Positions 16,800 to 24,521 of a stretch of 46,685 nucleotides of DNA are shown here, piece by piece. The first letter of the stretch is position 1; each line of letters opens with the position of its first letter. This DNA comes from Paraburkholderia sp. C35. GTDB taxonomy: Bacteria > Pseudomonadota > Gammaproteobacteria > Burkholderiales > Burkholderiaceae. The translations under genes and the position numbers were made by a program. Under the pieces are notes generated by a model. The model saw only the letters and a program-made list of their open reading frames with translations. It did no database searches and was not told the origin of the DNA. Location: NCBI RefSeq assembly GCF_003121405.1, contig NZ_QBUY01000069.1, positions 1-46,685 of the forward strand. Direction: 5' to 3'.

Positions 16800-17906
16800 T
16801 CAGGGTAACGCGAAGCGCGCAACATTGCCCTTGGCTGACGCGTATTTGGCTGGGTCGACCGGCTGGCCGTCCAGCGTGATCGAATCGAGACCCGCCTTGT
16901 TGCCCACCGTTACCTTGAACGGCGGCATGCCGCTGACTTCCTTGTTTTCACCTGCGTGCACGAGGCCGGAGAACACTTCCTTGCCGTCTTTCTGGCGCAC
17001 GCTGAACCAGCTGTCCTGCTTGACCGTCAACGCGACCGTCGACGAGCCTTCCGGTGCTGCAGTGGGCTCGCTTGCCGATGCGGCTGCCGATGCAGCGGCC
17101 GTCGCGGAAGGCGCTGCGCTTGCAGCCTTCGGCGCCGAGGCAACGGCATTGGCGGCCGGCGTCGATGCCGGCGCTGCGTTCGATGCGGGCGTCGCGCCTG
17201 CCATCGGCAGCGGAGTCGGCATCGGCGTTGCCGATGCGCCGTCCGTCGCGGCTTGCGCATCCGTTTGCGCCGCCGTATCCGACGCGCTGATTTCGCCCGT
17301 CACCGCCGAGCCGCTTGCAGGCTGCGCTGCTGTCGACGACGCCGCGTCCGTGCTCGTCACGCTGCCCGCCATGCCCTTCAGGCGCGCGAGCCACGCGGTC
17401 GAATCGCTGCTATTCGTATGCCACATGGCTAGCGCGGCCACCACGACCACGGCAAGCGCAACGCCCCACAGCCACGAACGGCGACGCGGCGCGCTGTGAC
17501 CGAGCGACAGCGACACTTTTCCACGCGGCAGATCCGTACCCGCCGAAGCAGGCATGGGCAGCGCCGGTGCCGGCACGCCCTTTTCGCGACGCAGCGCCTG
17601 CGTCATCGGCGCGGGATCGGCACCCACCATCTTCGCGTAGCTGCGCACGACGCCGAGCGCAATCGTGGTGTCCGGCAACTGGCTGAGATCGCCTGCCTCG
17701 AGGCCGCGCAACTTGCCCGGCGACACCTTCAGGCGTGCCGACACATCCTCGATCGACCAGCCCTTCGACTCACGCAACTGCGCGAGCCGCGCGCCGACGG
17801 CCGCCAGCGAGTCGTACCCGGTCGGCACGGCAGCCGGGGCGGCCGAAAGCGGGCGATCCGAATGCGTATCCATGTCGTGCGGTTGCGGGTGCTGCGGCTC
17901 ACTCAT
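16800..17906 (-). CDS. rodZ: RodZ-like cytoskeletal membrane protein (HTH_25 and DUF4115)
   Basis: Links the MreB cytoskeleton to the wall-elongation machinery. In 368 residues a cytoplasmic helix-turn-helix domain (about 33-97) is followed by a basic stretch, a membrane helix (about 145-162), a long Ala/Ser/Pro/Thr-rich periplasmic linker (about 175-280) and a C-terminal beta domain (VALTVKQDSWFSVRQKDGKEVF...). ATG 17906 was preferred over ATG 17942 because AAAGGA lies seven bases before it. The order rlmN-rodZ-ispG-hisS matches E. coli. The pilF gene found between rlmN and rodZ in Pseudomonas is absent. Confidence 0.9.
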   Translation of the reverse strand: MSEPQHPQPHDMDTHSDRPLSAAPAAVPTGYDSLAAVGARLAQLRESKGWSIEDVSARLKVSPGKLRGLEAGDLSQLPDTTIALGVVRSYAKMVGADPAPMTQALRREKGVPAPALPMPASAGTDLPRGKVSLSLGHSAPRRRSWLWGVALAVVVVAALAMWHTNSSDSTAWLARLKGMAGSVTSTDAASSTAAQPASGSAVTGEISASDTAAQTDAQAATDGASATPMPTPLPMAGATPASNAAPASTPAANAVASAPKAASAAPSATAAASAAASASEPTAAPEGSSTVALTVKQDSWFSVRQKDGKEVFSGLVHAGENKEVSGMPPFKVTVGNKAGLDSITLDGQPVDPAKYASAKGNVARFALP

Positions 17907-18115
17907 CCCAAATCCTTTCGCGTCGATTCTTTTATCACTCATGCGAACGGGCGGCTGTTCGCCTCACCCGATTGCGCAGACCGTTTATAACAAAATGTGC
18001 GGCTGTGCGTGCCGCTTCCGATCGATTTTGCGCACTTTCTTTTCACTTCACGTGACGCGGCGCACCCGAAGGGCCGGCTTGCTGACATGCCGCCCCTTTT
18101 CGCCTGTCGCGGGCC

Positions 18116-19264
18116 TTACACGGCGCGAACTTCGATGATCTTCGACTTGCCGGTACGTTCGGCGAGGCGCGTGCGGTCCTTGACCGCGCCTGCCAGCTGA
18201 CCGCAAGCCGCATCGATATCGTCACCGCGCGTCTTGCGCACGGTCGTGACAACCCCCGCGTCCATCAACACCTGCGCGAAACGCTTGATCTGTTCATTCT
18301 TCGAGCGCAACAAACCCGACTCCGGGAACGGATTAAATGGAATCAGGTTGAATTTGCACGGCACGTCGCGCGTCACGGCCAGCAGTTCGCGCGCGTGCGC
18401 CTCGCTGTCGTTCACGCCATCGAGCATGCAGTATTCGAATGTGATGAAGTCGCGTGGCGCGACTTTCAGATACCGCTGGCACGCGGCCATCAGCTCGCGC
18501 AGCGGATATTTCTTGTTGAGCGGCACCAGCTCGTCGCGCAGCGCGTCGTTCGGCGCGTGCAGTGATACGGCGAGTGCTACGGGAAGATCGGCGCCGAGAC
18601 GGTCCATCATCGGCACGACCCCCGAAGTGGACAACGTGACACGCCGGCGCGACAGCCCGTAGGCATTGTCGTCTAGCATCAGGCGCATCGCGGGAACCAC
18701 TGCGTCGTAATTGAGCAGCGGCTCGCCCATGCCCATCATTACGACGTTCGTGACGACCCGCTCGCCCTTGCCTTCACCACCCGTCGCGCGGCCACCGGCC
18801 ATGCCGAGCGACGCACGCAGCGCGAACTCGGCCATGCGCAGCTGGCCGATGATTTCACCCGTGGTGAGATTGCGTGAGAACCCCTGTTTGCCCGTCGAAC
18901 AGAACCGGCAGTTGACCGCGCATCCCGCCTGCGACGACACGCACAGCGTGCCACGCGTTTCTTCGGGGATGAACACGGTTTCAACGGCATTGCCGTTACC
19001 GACGTCCACGAGCCATTTGCGCGTGCCGTCGGTAGAAATATGGTCGCTGACGATAGGCGGCATCGTGATCGATGCACGGCCTTTCAGCTTTTCGCGCAAG
19101 GACTTCGCGAGATCGGTCATCCCGTCGAAGTCGGCAGCGTTGTACTGGTGGAGCCAGCGCTGCAATTGCTTGGCGCGAAACGGCTTCTCGCCGAGGCTGT
19201 CGCAATAAGCGACGAGGCCTGCAGCGTCGAGATCGAGAAGGTTGACGGTTTGACTGCTCGTCAT
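18116..19264 (-). CDS. rlmN: Dual-specificity 23S rRNA/tRNA adenine-C2 methyltransferase RlmN
   Basis: Radical SAM enzyme that methylates A2503 of 23S rRNA and A37 of some tRNAs. The cluster motif CxxxCxxC is C115-C119-C122 (GCAVNCRFCSTG), and the methyl-carrying cysteine near the C-terminus is C354. Length is 382 residues. The start was set at ATG 19264 because AGGA precedes it by six bases; an ATG five codons upstream has no ribosome-binding site. A strong hairpin (19293-19320) stands in the leader between ndk and this gene. Confidence 0.96.
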   Translation of the reverse strand: MTSSQTVNLLDLDAAGLVAYCDSLGEKPFRAKQLQRWLHQYNAADFDGMTDLAKSLREKLKGRASITMPPIVSDHISTDGTRKWLVDVGNGNAVETVFIPEETRGTLCVSSQAGCAVNCRFCSTGKQGFSRNLTTGEIIGQLRMAEFALRASLGMAGGRATGGEGKGERVVTNVVMMGMGEPLLNYDAVVPAMRLMLDDNAYGLSRRRVTLSTSGVVPMMDRLGADLPVALAVSLHAPNDALRDELVPLNKKYPLRELMAACQRYLKVAPRDFITFEYCMLDGVNDSEAHARELLAVTRDVPCKFNLIPFNPFPESGLLRSKNEQIKRFAQVLMDAGVVTTVRKTRGDDIDAACGQLAGAVKDRTRLAERTGKSKIIEVRAV

Positions 19265-19292
19265 ATCGAATCCTGCCATTCAGTGCGAGACT

Positions 19293-19320
19293 GCGTTCAT
19301 GCAACAAGCTGCATGAACGC
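19293..19320. other. Perfect 11-bp hairpin between ndk and rlmN
   Basis: Arms GCGTTCATGCA (19293-19303) and TGCATGAACGC (19310-19320) are exact inverted copies with a six-base loop. It lies 28 bp before the rlmN start and 52 bp after the ndk stop, with no U-tract on the minus strand. It may be a processing or stability element in the ndk-rlmN mRNA, or a protein-binding operator. Confidence 0.55.
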
Positions 19321-19372
19321 GTAAGCCGCTCGCGCCCGCTCCTGCTGCTGTTACTACAGAACTACGAAGCGC

Positions 19373-19798
19373 TTAGCGCGAGTAGACGTTGACTTCCGGG
19401 AAGAAGAACGCGATTTCGACAGCTGCCGTTTCAGCAGCGTCCGAGCCGTGGACCGCGTTGGCGTCGATGCTGTCTGCGAAGTCAGCGCGAATCGTGCCTG
19501 CGTCGGCCTTCTTCGGATCCGTCGCACCCATCAGGTCACGGTTCTTCAGGATGGCGCCTTCGCCTTCCAGAACCTGAACCTGCACCGGACCCGAGATCAT
19601 GAATTCAACCAGATCCTTGAAGAACGGGCGCGCAGCGTGCACAGCGTAGAACTTCTCTGCGTCAGCGCGCGACAGTTGAACCATGCGCGATGCAACGATC
19701 TTCAGACCAGCGTTTTCGAAGCGGCTGTAGATCTGGCCGATCACGTTCTTTGCCACTGCGTCCGGCTTGATAATCGACAGGGTGCGTTCGAGCGCCAT
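19373..19798 (-). CDS. ndk: Nucleoside diphosphate kinase Ndk
   Basis: Balances NTP and dNTP pools by passing the gamma phosphate through a phosphohistidine. The 141-residue length is standard. The active-site histidine is H117 in NAVHGSDAAETA, and the N-terminal TLSIIKPDAV is canonical. ATG 19798 has a GGAG site (19804-19807 on the complement) and an extended -10 promoter about 50 bp upstream. It is the first gene of the long minus-strand run. Confidence 0.98.
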   Translation of the reverse strand: MALERTLSIIKPDAVAKNVIGQIYSRFENAGLKIVASRMVQLSRADAEKFYAVHAARPFFKDLVEFMISGPVQVQVLEGEGAILKNRDLMGATDPKKADAGTIRADFADSIDANAVHGSDAAETAAVEIAFFFPEVNVYSR

Positions 19799-19844
19799 AA
19801 AAACTCCAGAAAATTAAGAGGTTACAGATTTAAATGAATCCGCT

Positions 19845-19853
19845 ATTGTAGCA
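19845..19853 (-). promoter_or_regulatory. ndk: Extended -10 promoter of ndk
   Basis: The minus strand reads TGCTACAAT, an extended -10 (TGn plus a hexamer one base off TATAAT), 47 bp before the ndk start codon. The matching -35 is weak, which is usual for extended -10 promoters. Confidence 0.5.
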
Positions 19854-19880
19854 TGTTCCAGTGTATGATTGCGATTGAAC

Positions 19881-19898
19881 CCTTACGATACTGTAAGG
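19881..19898. promoter_or_regulatory. Inverted repeat, candidate operator
   Basis: CCTTAC (19881-19886) and GTAAGG (19893-19898) are exact inverted 6-mers with a 6-bp spacer. The site lies 28 bp upstream of the ndk -10 and so could control ndk or the divergent membrane protein. The binding protein is unknown. Confidence 0.35.
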
Positions 19899-20110
19899 TC
19901 GAAGTTGGGAGGCCCAAACCCTTTTAAGACAGGGCTAAGGAAACGGAAACACAATGTAATCGCACGGTGTTGTGCGCCGCATTGAAACTCCGCTGTACAC
20001 CGCTAATCTTAGGGTTGTGGGTTCGCGTGAAGGTTGGCAGCCGCCAGCCGCACCGTACAAAAACCGTTGCAAGCCACGTCGCAACACTGCGTCTGACGCA
20101 AGGAGAAACC

Positions 20111-20809
20111 ATGAACGAATATCCCTATAACTTTGGCCGGGGCGGCAGCGTCACCACGGCCGAGACCCGCAACCGGGTGCTGCGCAACACCTACTGGCTG
20201 CTGGCGCTGTCGATGGTGCCGACCGTCATCGGTGCGTGGGTGGGCGTCGCGACGGGCTTCTCGCTGTTCGCCGCCACCAGCCCGGCCATGAGCATGATCG
20301 CGTTCTTCGCCATCGCGTTCGGCTTCATGTTCGCGATCCAGAAGACGAAAGACAGCGCCGCCGGCGTGTTCGTGCTGCTCGGCTTCACGTTCTTCATGGG
20401 GCTGATGCTGTCGCGCCTGCTGAGCTTCATCCTCGGTTTTTCGAACGGGCCGCAGCTGATCATGCTCGCCTTTGGTGGCACTGGTGTGATCTTCGCTGCG
20501 CTGGCAACCATCGCCACGGTCAGCAAGCGTGACTTCTCGGGTCTCGGCAAGTGGCTGTTCGTCGGCGTGATTGTGCTGCTGCTGGCCATGGTCGCGAATA
20601 TCTTTCTGCAACTGCCCGCGCTGATGCTGACGGTGTCCGTGCTGGCCATCGTGATCTTCTCGGCTTACATGCTGTTCGATGTGCAGCGCGTCGTGAATGG
20701 CGGCGAGACGAACTACATCACGGCCACGCTCGCGATCTACCTGGATCTGTACAACGTGTTCGTGAACCTGCTGTCGATCCTCGGCATCTTCGGCGGCAAC
20801 CGTAACTGA
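20111..20809 (+). CDS. Bax inhibitor-1/YccA family membrane protein
   Basis: A 232-residue protein with seven hydrophobic segments beginning near residue 27 (NTYWLLALSMVPTVIGAWVG), matching the Bax inhibitor-1 family (E. coli YccA and YbhL). YccA binds FtsH and slows its degradation of SecY. Family members are also linked to calcium leak, so the role here is not settled. ATG 20111 has an AGGAG ribosome-binding site. It stands alone between the ndk control region and a bidirectional terminator. If it acts on FtsH, its closeness to hflKC in the same window would be meaningful, but that is inference. Confidence 0.9.
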   Translation: MNEYPYNFGRGGSVTTAETRNRVLRNTYWLLALSMVPTVIGAWVGVATGFSLFAATSPAMSMIAFFAIAFGFMFAIQKTKDSAAGVFVLLGFTFFMGLMLSRLLSFILGFSNGPQLIMLAFGGTGVIFAALATIATVSKRDFSGLGKWLFVGVIVLLLAMVANIFLQLPALMLTVSVLAIVIFSAYMLFDVQRVVNGGETNYITATLAIYLDLYNVFVNLLSILGIFGGNRN

Positions 20810-20843
20810 TCGAAGCTGGCGGGCATTGATCGCCAGCTAAAGC

Positions 20844-20880
20844 AAAACGCCCGTGACGAGCAATCGTCACGGGCGTTTTT
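20844..20880. terminator. Bidirectional intrinsic terminator
   Basis: A 15-bp perfect stem (20844-20858 with 20865-20879) with a 6-nt loop. Four A on the left and five T on the right make it usable from both sides. It sits 34 bp after the Bax-inhibitor-like gene (plus) and 32 bp after the convergent MBL-fold gene (minus). Confidence 0.9.
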
Positions 20881-20912
20881 CATTGTCAGGCCGCTTGTAA
20901 GTGCCGCGAGTC

Positions 20913-21686
20913 TCAGAGACTCAACCAGCCAAACCCGTCGCTCTGGTTCGCGACCACCACCTCCGTGGCCGCTGTACTCAGCACTGAAGCCATCGCCGCT
21001 TGCGCCAGTTCAGGCAGATTGTTCTGCTGGCTCAGATGCGCCGCCACCAGATGCCGGAGCTTCGAGCGATCAAGCGACGCCAGAATCTCCGCCGCCGCGT
21101 CGTTGTTCAGATGCCCGTGATTGCCGCCGATCCGCGCCTTCAGCGACGGCGGATACCGCGAAGCCGCCAGCATCCCGACGTCGTGATTGCATTCGAGCAC
21201 CAGTGCATCGCAACCGCTCAGCACCGCGCTGATATGCGGCGTCGATGTGCCGACGTCAGTCAGCACGCCGAGGCGCGAGGCGCCATCGGAAAATACGTAT
21301 TGAAGGGGTTCGCGCGCGTCGTGCGGCACCGTGTACGGCAGAATGCTGAGATCGCCGATCGCAACGGTCTCGTCGCTCCACAGCACATGCAGATCGACAT
21401 CCGCCTCGTCGGCGCCGACAGCGCGCGCCGTGCCCCAGCTCATGTACAGCGGGATCGACAGCTTGCGCGCCAAAGTCAACGCGCTGCCGATGTGATCGCT
21501 GTGCTCGTGGGTAATGAGAATGGCGTCGAGTTCGTCGACGCCCGTGCCCAGCCGTTCCAGCCGCCGGGCCACTTCCTTGCCCGAGAAGCCGCAGTCCAGC
21601 AGGATACGCGTGGTCGTGTTACCGCTTTGGGCTTCGACCAGCAACGCATTGCCTTCACTGCCGCTTCCCAGACTGGCGAATCGCAC
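20913..21686 (-). CDS. MBL-fold metallo-hydrolase (YycJ-like)
   Basis: A 257-residue metallo-beta-lactamase-fold enzyme. The metal-binding motif HEHSDH is at residues 60-65, with further candidate ligands in the segment LVLECNHD and in GNHGHLNN. The N-terminal MRFASLGSGSEGNALLVE pattern is typical of the YycJ/WalJ-like group, some of which act as DNA exonucleases; the substrate here is unknown. It starts with GTG 21686, eight bases after the bamC stop, with an AGGCGG-like site, so it is co-translated with bamC. It is the last gene of a ten-gene minus-strand run. Confidence 0.88.
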   Translation of the reverse strand: MRFASLGSGSEGNALLVEAQSGNTTTRILLDCGFSGKEVARRLERLGTGVDELDAILITHEHSDHIGSALTLARKLSIPLYMSWGTARAVGADEADVDLHVLWSDETVAIGDLSILPYTVPHDAREPLQYVFSDGASRLGVLTDVGTSTPHISAVLSGCDALVLECNHDVGMLAASRYPPSLKARIGGNHGHLNNDAAAEILASLDRSKLRHLVAAHLSQQNNLPELAQAAMASVLSTAATEVVVANQSDGFGWLSL

Positions 21687-21694
21687 GACCCGCC

Positions 21695-22843
21695 TTAGTT
21701 CAGTTGCGCGTGCAGCAACGTCACGATGCGTTGCGCATCCGACGACGTGTCCACCTGGCCGTTCGAATCGACCACGGCAACCTGCGTCATCGCGTCGCCC
21801 TTCGAGCGCACGTTGACGAGGAATTCGTGACTATCCTTCTTCGCGCTCTTGTCGCTGTAGAACAGCTTGCCGAACAGACCGTCGCGCTTGAGTTCCTGCA
21901 TCGAATCCGCGTAACGGACGTAGTAGATGCCCTTTTCGCGGTCGCGATTGTCGACGGTGAAGTTGGTGCGGTCGAGCGCAAGGCCCACACGCAGCCAGGC
22001 GCGGTCGAACGATTCCGGCAGATCCAGCGTCGCGCCGCCCGCCGCCTTGTCGAGCTGCGCCTGCCCCGTCGCCGAACGCGCGTCTGTCAGCAGTTGCTTC
22101 GACTGCGCGTCGGTGAGACCGAACTTCTGCATCAGCTTGGCGAGGAACTCAGCTTCCAGCGCCGGATCGCGCGGACGCTCGACCCAACGCGACGACGTCT
22201 TGTCCTGCCCCGTCAGCACTTCTTCCATAGCCGAGTGCGTGATCGAGATATCGGTCGCGCCGCTTGCATCGCGCGAAACCAGCGTGCGGAAGCTGTCGCG
22301 CGTACCCGACGAGTACGCGAAGTCGACCACACGGCCGATCGTGCGACGGAACCAGTCGTCCGGAATGTTCGCGCGATTTTCGGCCCAGTCGGTCGACATG
22401 ATGCCCGTGCTCGGCGCGTCCGTCTTCAGCGAGAAGCCGTTGTCTGTCCAGAACTCCTGCAGCTGCGGCCACAGCTGTTCTGGCGAGCGCCCGTCCACTA
22501 CCAGCCAGCGGCGGTCGCCGTCGCGCTCGATGTGCATGCCCAGCGGATCCTGCGCGCTCGGCACGCCTTCTGTCTGGTTGCCTGCTGCCGTCGTCGCGCG
22601 CTGCGGCGCGCCGCCGAGCGCCGCGTTCGCGGGCGGCGCCACATAGCGCTGATCGATCTGCGCAGCCGTCAGGTCACTCGGCACGGCGAGCGGCGGCGCG
22701 CTCGAGGTGGCCTTGTAGTTCACGCGGTCCGACGCGAGCATGTCGTTCAGCGACTCGCAGCCAGACAGCGATACGACCGTGCCAGCCGCAAGCGTCAGCG
22801 CCGCCAGGCGCGTTGCGTGGAGGGAAAGTGCGGAACGTTTCAT
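21695..22843 (-). CDS. bamC: Outer-membrane assembly lipoprotein BamC
   Basis: Lipoprotein of the BAM complex (formerly NlpB/DapX). In 382 residues a signal peptide ends in lipobox LSGC with the modified cysteine at C29. A long, poorly structured segment follows and then two helix-grip domains. It sits downstream of dapA exactly as in E. coli, where this linkage gave it the name DapX. ATG 22843 is used; dapA is 106 bp upstream. Confidence 0.93.
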   Translation of the reverse strand: MKRSALSLHATRLAALTLAAGTVVSLSGCESLNDMLASDRVNYKATSSAPPLAVPSDLTAAQIDQRYVAPPANAALGGAPQRATTAAGNQTEGVPSAQDPLGMHIERDGDRRWLVVDGRSPEQLWPQLQEFWTDNGFSLKTDAPSTGIMSTDWAENRANIPDDWFRRTIGRVVDFAYSSGTRDSFRTLVSRDASGATDISITHSAMEEVLTGQDKTSSRWVERPRDPALEAEFLAKLMQKFGLTDAQSKQLLTDARSATGQAQLDKAAGGATLDLPESFDRAWLRVGLALDRTNFTVDNRDREKGIYYVRYADSMQELKRDGLFGKLFYSDKSAKKDSHEFLVNVRSKGDAMTQVAVVDSNGQVDTSSDAQRIVTLLHAQLN

Positions 22844-22913
22844 GGGGTCCTTCGTGAAGCTAAAACGCGCTGCCGGGTGCGGTACGGGACCGTGGGCGAT
22901 ATCGACGTCAGTT

Positions 22914-22949
22914 GAAAAAATGCCGGGTGGCGCCTGTGATACCAGGCGC
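22914..22949 (-). terminator. Possible weak terminator after dapA
   Basis: A 7-bp stem (GCGCCTG at 22930-22936 with CAGGCGC at 22943-22949) abuts the dapA stop. On the minus strand a six-T run (22915-22920) follows about nine bases later. The distance between stem and T-run makes this a partial rather than full terminator. Confidence 0.35.
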
Positions 22950-23858
22950 TCAGCCGAGCAGCCCTGCCTCGCGCAGTGCAGCGCGGACCACGTCGTGGTA
23001 GCGCGCGTCGAGCGGCGTAAGAGGCAGACGGATGCCGCCCTGAGCGCGGCCGAGTTGCTGCAATGCCCACTTCGCCGGAATCGGGTTCGATTCGATGAAG
23101 AGGTTCTTGTGCAGCGAGAGAAGTTTCAGATGGATTTCGCGCGCGGTCTTTGCGTCGGCGGCGATGGCGGCCTTGCACAGTTCGCTCATCAGGCGCGGCG
23201 CCACGTTGGCCGTCACCGAGATATTGCCGTGACCGCCCAGCAGCATCAGCGCGATCGCGGTCGGATCGTCACCGCTGTAGATGCCGAAGTGCGACGGCGC
23301 CGACTTGATCAGATGCGCAGCGCGGTCGATATTGCCCGTCGCTTCCTTCACGCCGACGATGCCCGGCACATTGGCCAGTCGCAGGATCGTTTCATTCGAC
23401 ATGTCCGCGACCGTGCGGCCGGGGACGTTGTACAGGATCACAGGCAGATCGACCGTTTCGGCGATTTTCGCGAAATGGCGGTAAATGCCTTCCTGGGTCG
23501 GCTTGTTGTAGTACGGCACCACCTGCAGCGTGGCGTCGGCACCCACTTTCTTCGCCTGCTCGGTCAGTTCGATGGCTTCCGTGGTGGAGTTCGCGCCTGC
23601 GCCAGCAATCACGGGAATCCGGCCGGCTGCCTGTTCCACGGCCGTACGCACCATCAACACGTGCTCTTCGACCGACAGCGTGGCCGACTCGCCGCTCGTG
23701 CCGACCACGACCAGACCGTTCGTGCCTTCTTCGATATGCCAGTCGACCAGTTTGCGGAACGCCGGCAGATCGAGACTGCCGTCTTCGAGCATGGGAGTGA
23801 TGATGGCGGGAATGCTGCCGCGAATCGCGACGCCGTCTTGCTGAGTGCCGTTAGCCAT
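22950..23858 (-). CDS. dapA: 4-hydroxy-tetrahydrodipicolinate synthase DapA
   Basis: Condenses pyruvate with aspartate semialdehyde in lysine and diaminopimelate synthesis, so it feeds peptidoglycan. In 302 residues the Schiff-base lysine is K171 (VGVKEATGN) and the proton-relay tyrosine is Y143 (ILYNVPGRT). GTSGESATLS near 53-62 holds the pyruvate. ATG 23858 fits the family start. It is 42 bp after the methyltransferase gene and upstream of bamC. Confidence 0.96.
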   Translation of the reverse strand: MANGTQQDGVAIRGSIPAIITPMLEDGSLDLPAFRKLVDWHIEEGTNGLVVVGTSGESATLSVEEHVLMVRTAVEQAAGRIPVIAGAGANSTTEAIELTEQAKKVGADATLQVVPYYNKPTQEGIYRHFAKIAETVDLPVILYNVPGRTVADMSNETILRLANVPGIVGVKEATGNIDRAAHLIKSAPSHFGIYSGDDPTAIALMLLGGHGNISVTANVAPRLMSELCKAAIAADAKTAREIHLKLLSLHKNLFIESNPIPAKWALQQLGRAQGGIRLPLTPLDARYHDVVRAALREAGLLG

Positions 23859-23900
23859 GAAACGTCATGAATTTGTTCGATAAACTTCGATTGTAGCGGA

Positions 23901-24521
23901 TTAACCGGCCAAATCGTAACGCGGGGGACCCCCCTTATCTTTCCTTTCGACCGACGCGTCCGGCTCACGCACGGCGCAGATCCGCTGCACGTAGGCGGGA
24001 CGCGGCTCCGCGAGGAAACCGTCCTGAAATGCAACGACACGTAACACGCTGCGCACGGCGTCGAGAAGCTCGCCGGGCGCCAGCAGAAAAGCGGGATTCG
24101 AAGGCTTGCCGACCGTTTCGTTGCCTTGCGCGAAGGTTTCGTAGATCAGCACGCCGCCGGGCGCGAGTGCGTCCAGCAATTGGGGAAAGAGCGGGCGATG
24201 CAGATAGTTGGTCACGACGATCGCCGCGAATTGCGCGCCCGCAAGCAGCGGCCACGGGCCGTTTTCGATGTCGGCGGTGATGCACGCGATGCCCGGCGCG
24301 CCTTCCATCGTTTGCAGCGCGGCCGCATCGCGGTCGATTGCTGTGACCGTATGTCCACGCGACGCGAAAAACCGCGCGTGCCGCCCTGCTCCCGATGCCA
24401 CGTCGAGCACTGCGCCGCCTGCATCGACGAGATGCGCCCAGCGCTTCACCCAGCGCGACGGCTCGCCGATTGCCGCATGGCCAGCGGCGCCCGCCGCGTC
24501 CGGGTTCAGGCTGTCCGTCAT
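23901..24521 (-). CDS. Class I SAM-dependent methyltransferase
   Basis: A 206-residue protein with the Rossmann SAM-binding motif I VLDVASGAGRHAR (38-50), the acidic strand-2 end AIDRD, and the motif YETFAQGN near 124-131, which recalls the TehB/UbiE-like small-molecule methyltransferases. The substrate is unknown. Its ATG 24521 overlaps the trpS stop by one base (TGATG), so translation is coupled to trpS. The frame remains open upstream inside trpS, but that is not coding. The C-terminus is charged (ERKDKGGPPRYDLAG). Confidence 0.85.
   Translation of the reverse strand: MTDSLNPDAAGAAGHAAIGEPSRWVKRWAHLVDAGGAVLDVASGAGRHARFFASRGHTVTAIDRDAAALQTMEGAPGIACITADIENGPWPLLAGAQFAAIVVTNYLHRPLFPQLLDALAPGGVLIYETFAQGNETVGKPSNPAFLLAPGELLDAVRSVLRVVAFQDGFLAEPRPAYVQRICAVREPDASVERKDKGGPPRYDLAG

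Larger units (their letters stand above)
19799..20110. other. Divergent control region between ndk and the Bax-inhibitor-like gene
   Basis: This 312-bp spacer holds the ndk promoter (19845-19853) and an inverted repeat CCTTAC-N6-GTAAGG (19881-19898). About 200 bp of leader precede the plus-strand gene. The stretch is richer in A/T than its neighbours. No small gene or known riboswitch fold is recognised. Confidence 0.5.

Noticed and set aside
17027..17432. Long Ala-rich low-complexity stretch that might mark a frameshift or a repeat expansion in rodZ
   Set aside because: The reading frame is intact and RodZ proteins commonly have such a flexible periplasmic linker before the C-terminal domain.
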